DNA from: Chytridium lagenaria
Taxonomy: Eukaryota; Chytridiomycota; Chytridiomycetes; Chytridiales; Chytridiaceae
Assembly (NCBI GenBank): GCA_025449115.1
Contig: JAHLKC010000001.1
Location: 434,001-498,000, forward strand
Direction of reading: 5' to 3'
Length of the DNA: 64,000 bases
Under the pieces are notes generated by a model. The model had not been told where the DNA came from. It saw nothing but the letters and a program-made list of their open reading frames with translations, and made no database searches. The translations under genes and the position numbers were made by a program. Shown here in pieces: positions 60,897-64,000 of the stretch (the stretch's first letter is position 1; every line of letters starts with the position of its first letter).

Positions 60897-63800
60897 TTAT
60901 CGGAACAGTTGACAAAGATACCAAATAAAAAAATACTTACATCGCCGTGAGAACCCGCTAAAGGAAGCAGTGCTGTTCTTTTCTGGTAGAGTAGGTAAAG
61001 GTGCAGGCATTGAAGGTGGTGGTGCGTCCATCATGTCAGAGTCCTGGGGAAAACCAGTTGTGTAAATACACAAGCTGTTGATGCAGCACAAAGAAGGACG
61101 TACCTTAAGCATTAGAGCCGCCAAGAGTTGTGTAGACGGCTCGGCCTCTGTCATCAGCGAATAATCAATACGCGTATTTGGTCTTGCCTCCTTTAAAACG
61201 TAAGAACTAAAGAGCTCTAATGCAATCTGTTAGAGTACCTTAAATTGCCTTTCAATAGATGCAGCCACCCTTTCTGCTCTTTGGTATCTTGAAGACATCA
61301 TCTTGTTATAATTCTGTGCGTTCTTAAGATCCTTGTCGAAGTTCTTCAGGCGTTGTTGAGTTTGTGATAAATTTCGCTCCGATTTTGCGATCTTGACCAA
61401 AAGCTGTCCAAAATGTATGAATCATGTTGTCCAACACATGAGCAACGTCTCAAGAAACTCACATCTTCCACCTTTGTCTTTAACATGCTATTCTCGTTGA
61501 CCAAAAACGCTCTTTCGCAAGTCAAGCTCTCGATTTTCAGTTTCCAGGAGTGGAAGTCTAATATCAAATTAATTGTGCTTGGTCGACTTACAAATCTACC
61601 TGGAAGCTCTTGAGAGACATCAGAAACGGCGGATTTTGACGATGATTTTTCTGATGCTAAAGAAGCGCCTTTGGTTTGAACATTTTTCAACGACTTTAGT
61701 AAGATACACTATATTGAAGTACATACCGTCTTTACTTCCAGCTGGAACTTGGCCATGCTGATGCAATCCTCCTGGTGTAGACCCCAAACTTGCCCATACT
61801 GGTGGTGGAAGTTTAATTGGCGTAAGAGATGCAAGGTTGCTTGGCTGGGGAAGGTTAAAATCAAAGCCATCATCGCCTTTCGGCAAGTTTTTGGTATTGC
61901 TGAGGAGCCTGTAAAGTAAATGTAGGAATACACAAAACAGCAATAATGGTTAGGCAGGAAATACAAAAATTATTGAAAGGAATCGAAGCGATCGCAGCGC
62001 CAACCTTGTTGTTATTTCGCCAACGGTCCTTCCCGCTTGCTCGGCCATTCGTTTCGCCATAATCTGTGCGTCGAAATACTTCTTTTCCATTTCGTCCGCG
62101 CGAACTTTCAGTTCAAACGCGGTTCTCTGAAGCTCGTGTCTTTCCGCCTTTAGCTTCTCGACCATTTCCTTGGCCAGCATGTACTTGCGTTCCAAGCCTT
62201 GATTTGACTTTTCATCAAGCATTCGAGTGCGCCGAACTTCTTTACGGTCCTCATAAAGCCTCCGGATTTCGGTTTTAAGCATATTGGTAGCGTTCTGAGA
62301 ATAATAGAGATGGATAAGTATAAAGAATCAAAGTAACAAAAGCAGAAAATCTTTAAATATTGGTTACCAATGAATTGACGTGCGTTTCTTCAAGTTGAAG
62401 TCGGCTTTCCGTGAGATGCTGTTCCAACGTGATCTGTTTTTTCATTAACTTAGTAGACGAAGACAATATGCCGCCGCTTACAATTTTCTGTCGATATTCC
62501 TCGATAAGCGGTTGAAGTTTCCTTAGCTCTGCATAGAGTTTGGATGATTCCATTTTTTGTTCAAAAGTCTCCTTTCTTGCAGATTCAACTTCCTCGACGG
62601 TTTTCCCGCGGATGGTCTCCGTGATACCCAATTGTGTCTAAAAGGATGACAAAGTTAGCTGATTGCTTACATGTTGAAGGCTCATGTGAAAGTTAGATTC
62701 GTCATCACCTTAAGAAATAAGTTGTCGCTAGTAAGTTTCGCGATATCATCTTTAGACTTCAAGTTCTCCTTTTGTGCTTCCAGCCACATATTTTGCATCC
62801 GGTCTGTTTCAGCTTTAGCAGTTTCCAAGTCCTTCTGAAGTTTGGCGATAGCCATTTGAAACGGACGTGTTTTGTCGACTAAAATAGTTATCATCCTGGA
62901 TTCTAAATTAGAAGCTCACCTTCATTGTACTCCTGGATTGTAGCTTTGAGATAATTTACGTCATGCTCCTTTCTCTCCAGATCGTACATGAGATGCTTGG
63001 CTTCTTCGTAAAGTCGTACATAGTGAGTGTTTACTTCGGTGAAGCATCTTTCGTAGGATTGTTTTTCTAAAGATGCGACACGCTGTTGCAGATATCGAAA
63101 TTTAAAATTATTTGATTTCTCATGTCATATACTCACCAATTTTTCATCAAGGTCATGTATCTTCATACGGAATTGAGCATTTTCGGAGCGGAGATCGGTG
63201 TTCTTCCCCTCTTCATTCCTTTTGATTTTCCTAATATCAATTTCTGCTTGCGCCTGTACAATCTCCTCCTTTTTAGCGACTTGCTGTGGTAATCAAACAA
63301 CTTAGTACCCTTTGCACAAATGTTTTATATCTCTATCCTGAAACATACCACAATAAGCTCGTTCTTTATTTTATCCTCAAATTGCCTCTTCATCTTTTCC
63401 ATATTGGCTTTAAGATCGGAGATCCTTTGGGCTTTTCTATCGAGCTCATCAGTTGCAAGCTAAGCAAGGAAATTAGAAATTAGAATGAAAATATGGCCTC
63501 CTACAGTATGATGCTTCGTAACCTTGTTAAGCTCCTCTCTGTATAGTGATTCGGCGACCTGCGCCTCCACTAATGACGCTCTAGTGTCCCTTTGCTTTGA
63601 GTCACTGCTAGCAAGACTTGATCTTAAGAACTGAACTTGGCTATGGAGCCCTTCACATTCAAGTTCCTTGTCTTTAAGTTTCTTATCTGCCTCCTCTTTT
63701 TCGATCTTGAGCACCCTGATGATATTCTGGGAGTCTAAAAATTCTTCATGAATCTTTTCGCGACTCTGGTCCACCTCTTGCATGGTAACATCTCGCTTTG

Positions 63801-64000
63801 ACATGGCAGTGATAGCGTCTTCCCATTGCTTCTCTGTTCTCTTCTTTGACGCGACCAACTCGTTAATTTCTAATTTTCAATAATAAGAAGGATTAACAAC
63901 GGTCATGATATGACTTGCTATACCTCTATTCAACTTTGCAATAGTTTGCATCGCCATTCCGGTCTCATGCTTCTGAGCCTCCAGAACAAGCTCAAGTTCC
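60897..64000 (-). CDS. Long coiled-coil protein, likely axonemal; 5' end cut
   Basis: Continuous heptad-rich sequence on the minus strand across at least ten small introns, running off the right edge, so the N-terminus is missing. Segments in order: KKRTEKQWEDAITAMSKRDV, LRSSLASSDSKQRDTRASLV, YEEAKHLMYDLERKEHDVNY, KAETDRMQNMWLEAQKENLK, KLYAELRKLQPLIEEYRQKI, YEDRKEVRRTRMLDEKSNQG, MLAKEMVEKLKAERHELQRT. The C-terminal part has a Pro-rich patch (SLTPIKLPPPVWASLGSTPG), another coil (61690-61250) and a final Pro-rich tail (APPPSMPAPLPTLPEKNS). It resembles the ccdc/CFAP class of axonemal rulers; CFAP58 and CCDC40 were considered but characteristic blocks of neither could be matched. A SPATA17-like gene is next door. 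Confidence 0.6.

Noticed and set aside
60897..64000. Naming the coiled-coil gene CFAP58 or CCDC40
   Set aside because: Short heptad similarity only; the characteristic segments of either family could not be found, so the name was not used.
1..64000. tRNA, rRNA, CRISPR, transposon or viral genes
   Set aside because: Scanned by eye on both strands; no T-loop/anticodon structures, rRNA blocks, regular repeat-spacer arrays, transposase, reverse transcriptase or capsid motifs were found. Weak or degenerate RNAs could have been missed.

Overview
The window is nuclear DNA of a fungus that very probably makes flagellated zoospores (a chytrid-like or other early-diverging lineage). Genes are intron-containing, with short GT-AG introns of about 40-100 bases, and closely packed on both strands. 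The content is fungal: a Zds_C protein, an Rgd1-type F-BAR/RhoGAP, a four-step-type fungal sulfite reductase beta subunit, Coa3 and Cdc73. It also holds genes kept by lineages with cilia or with animal-like gene sets: a SPATA17 homologue, a long axoneme-style coiled-coil protein, an LRR/coiled-coil/IQ protein, tuberin (TSC2) and Gemin2. No bacterial operons, viral genes, transposons, CRISPR arrays, rRNA or tRNA genes were recognised.

Layout. 0-5 kb: LIM-domain protein (minus, cut by the left edge), a cryptic coding-like stretch, a 2-oxoglutarate/Fe(II) dioxygenase (plus) and a HAD-type RNA-repair-like protein (plus). 5-10.5 kb: Rgd1-like F-BAR/RhoGAP and mitochondrial processing peptidase alpha (both minus). 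11-18 kb: a divergent sulfate-reduction pair, PAPS reductase (minus) and sulfite reductase beta (plus), with three CCAAT boxes between them. 18-19.8 kb: the longest gene-poor, AT-rich gap. 19.8-23 kb: secreted neutral ceramidase (plus). 23.5-34.2 kb: two large minus genes, the LRR/coiled-coil/IQ protein and a Zds1-like protein. 35-37 kb: organellar elongation factor P and ribosomal protein uL6 (L9). 38.4-43.3 kb: Cdc73 (plus), Lcp5/neuroguidin and Coa3 (minus). 44-47.4 kb: SAP-domain regulator (plus). 48.4-59.1 kb: TSC2 (minus), exocyst Sec5 (plus), Gemin2 (minus), Utp11 (plus), arranged as two divergent pairs with very short spacers and one convergent junction. 59.6-64 kb: SPATA17-like IQ protein and a long coiled-coil protein (minus, cut by the right edge).

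A feature that governs every gene model here: many conserved genes change reading frame once every few hundred bases to 1 kb, often at runs of the same base, and family conservation resumes at once in the new frame. This is seen in essential genes (MAS2, RPL9, UTP11, MET5), so uncorrected single-base sequencing or assembly indels are the best explanation, not gene decay. Some genes (CDC73, the HAD protein, most of TSC2) read cleanly. Coordinates below span start to stop of the inferred gene, introns and frame breaks included.

Functionally the set is mostly housekeeping: ribosome biogenesis and translation (UTP11, LCP5, RPL9, EF-P), snRNP assembly (GEMIN2), transcription (CDC73), mitochondrial biogenesis (MAS2, COA3, EF-P), secretion and polarity (SEC5, RGD1, ZDS1), TOR control (TSC2), sulfur assimilation (MET16, MET5) and flagellum-associated proteins. 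No clear undescribed multi-gene system was found. The most unusual single item is a mitochondrially targeted bacterial-type EF-P with an arginine, not a lysine, at the tip of its modification loop.
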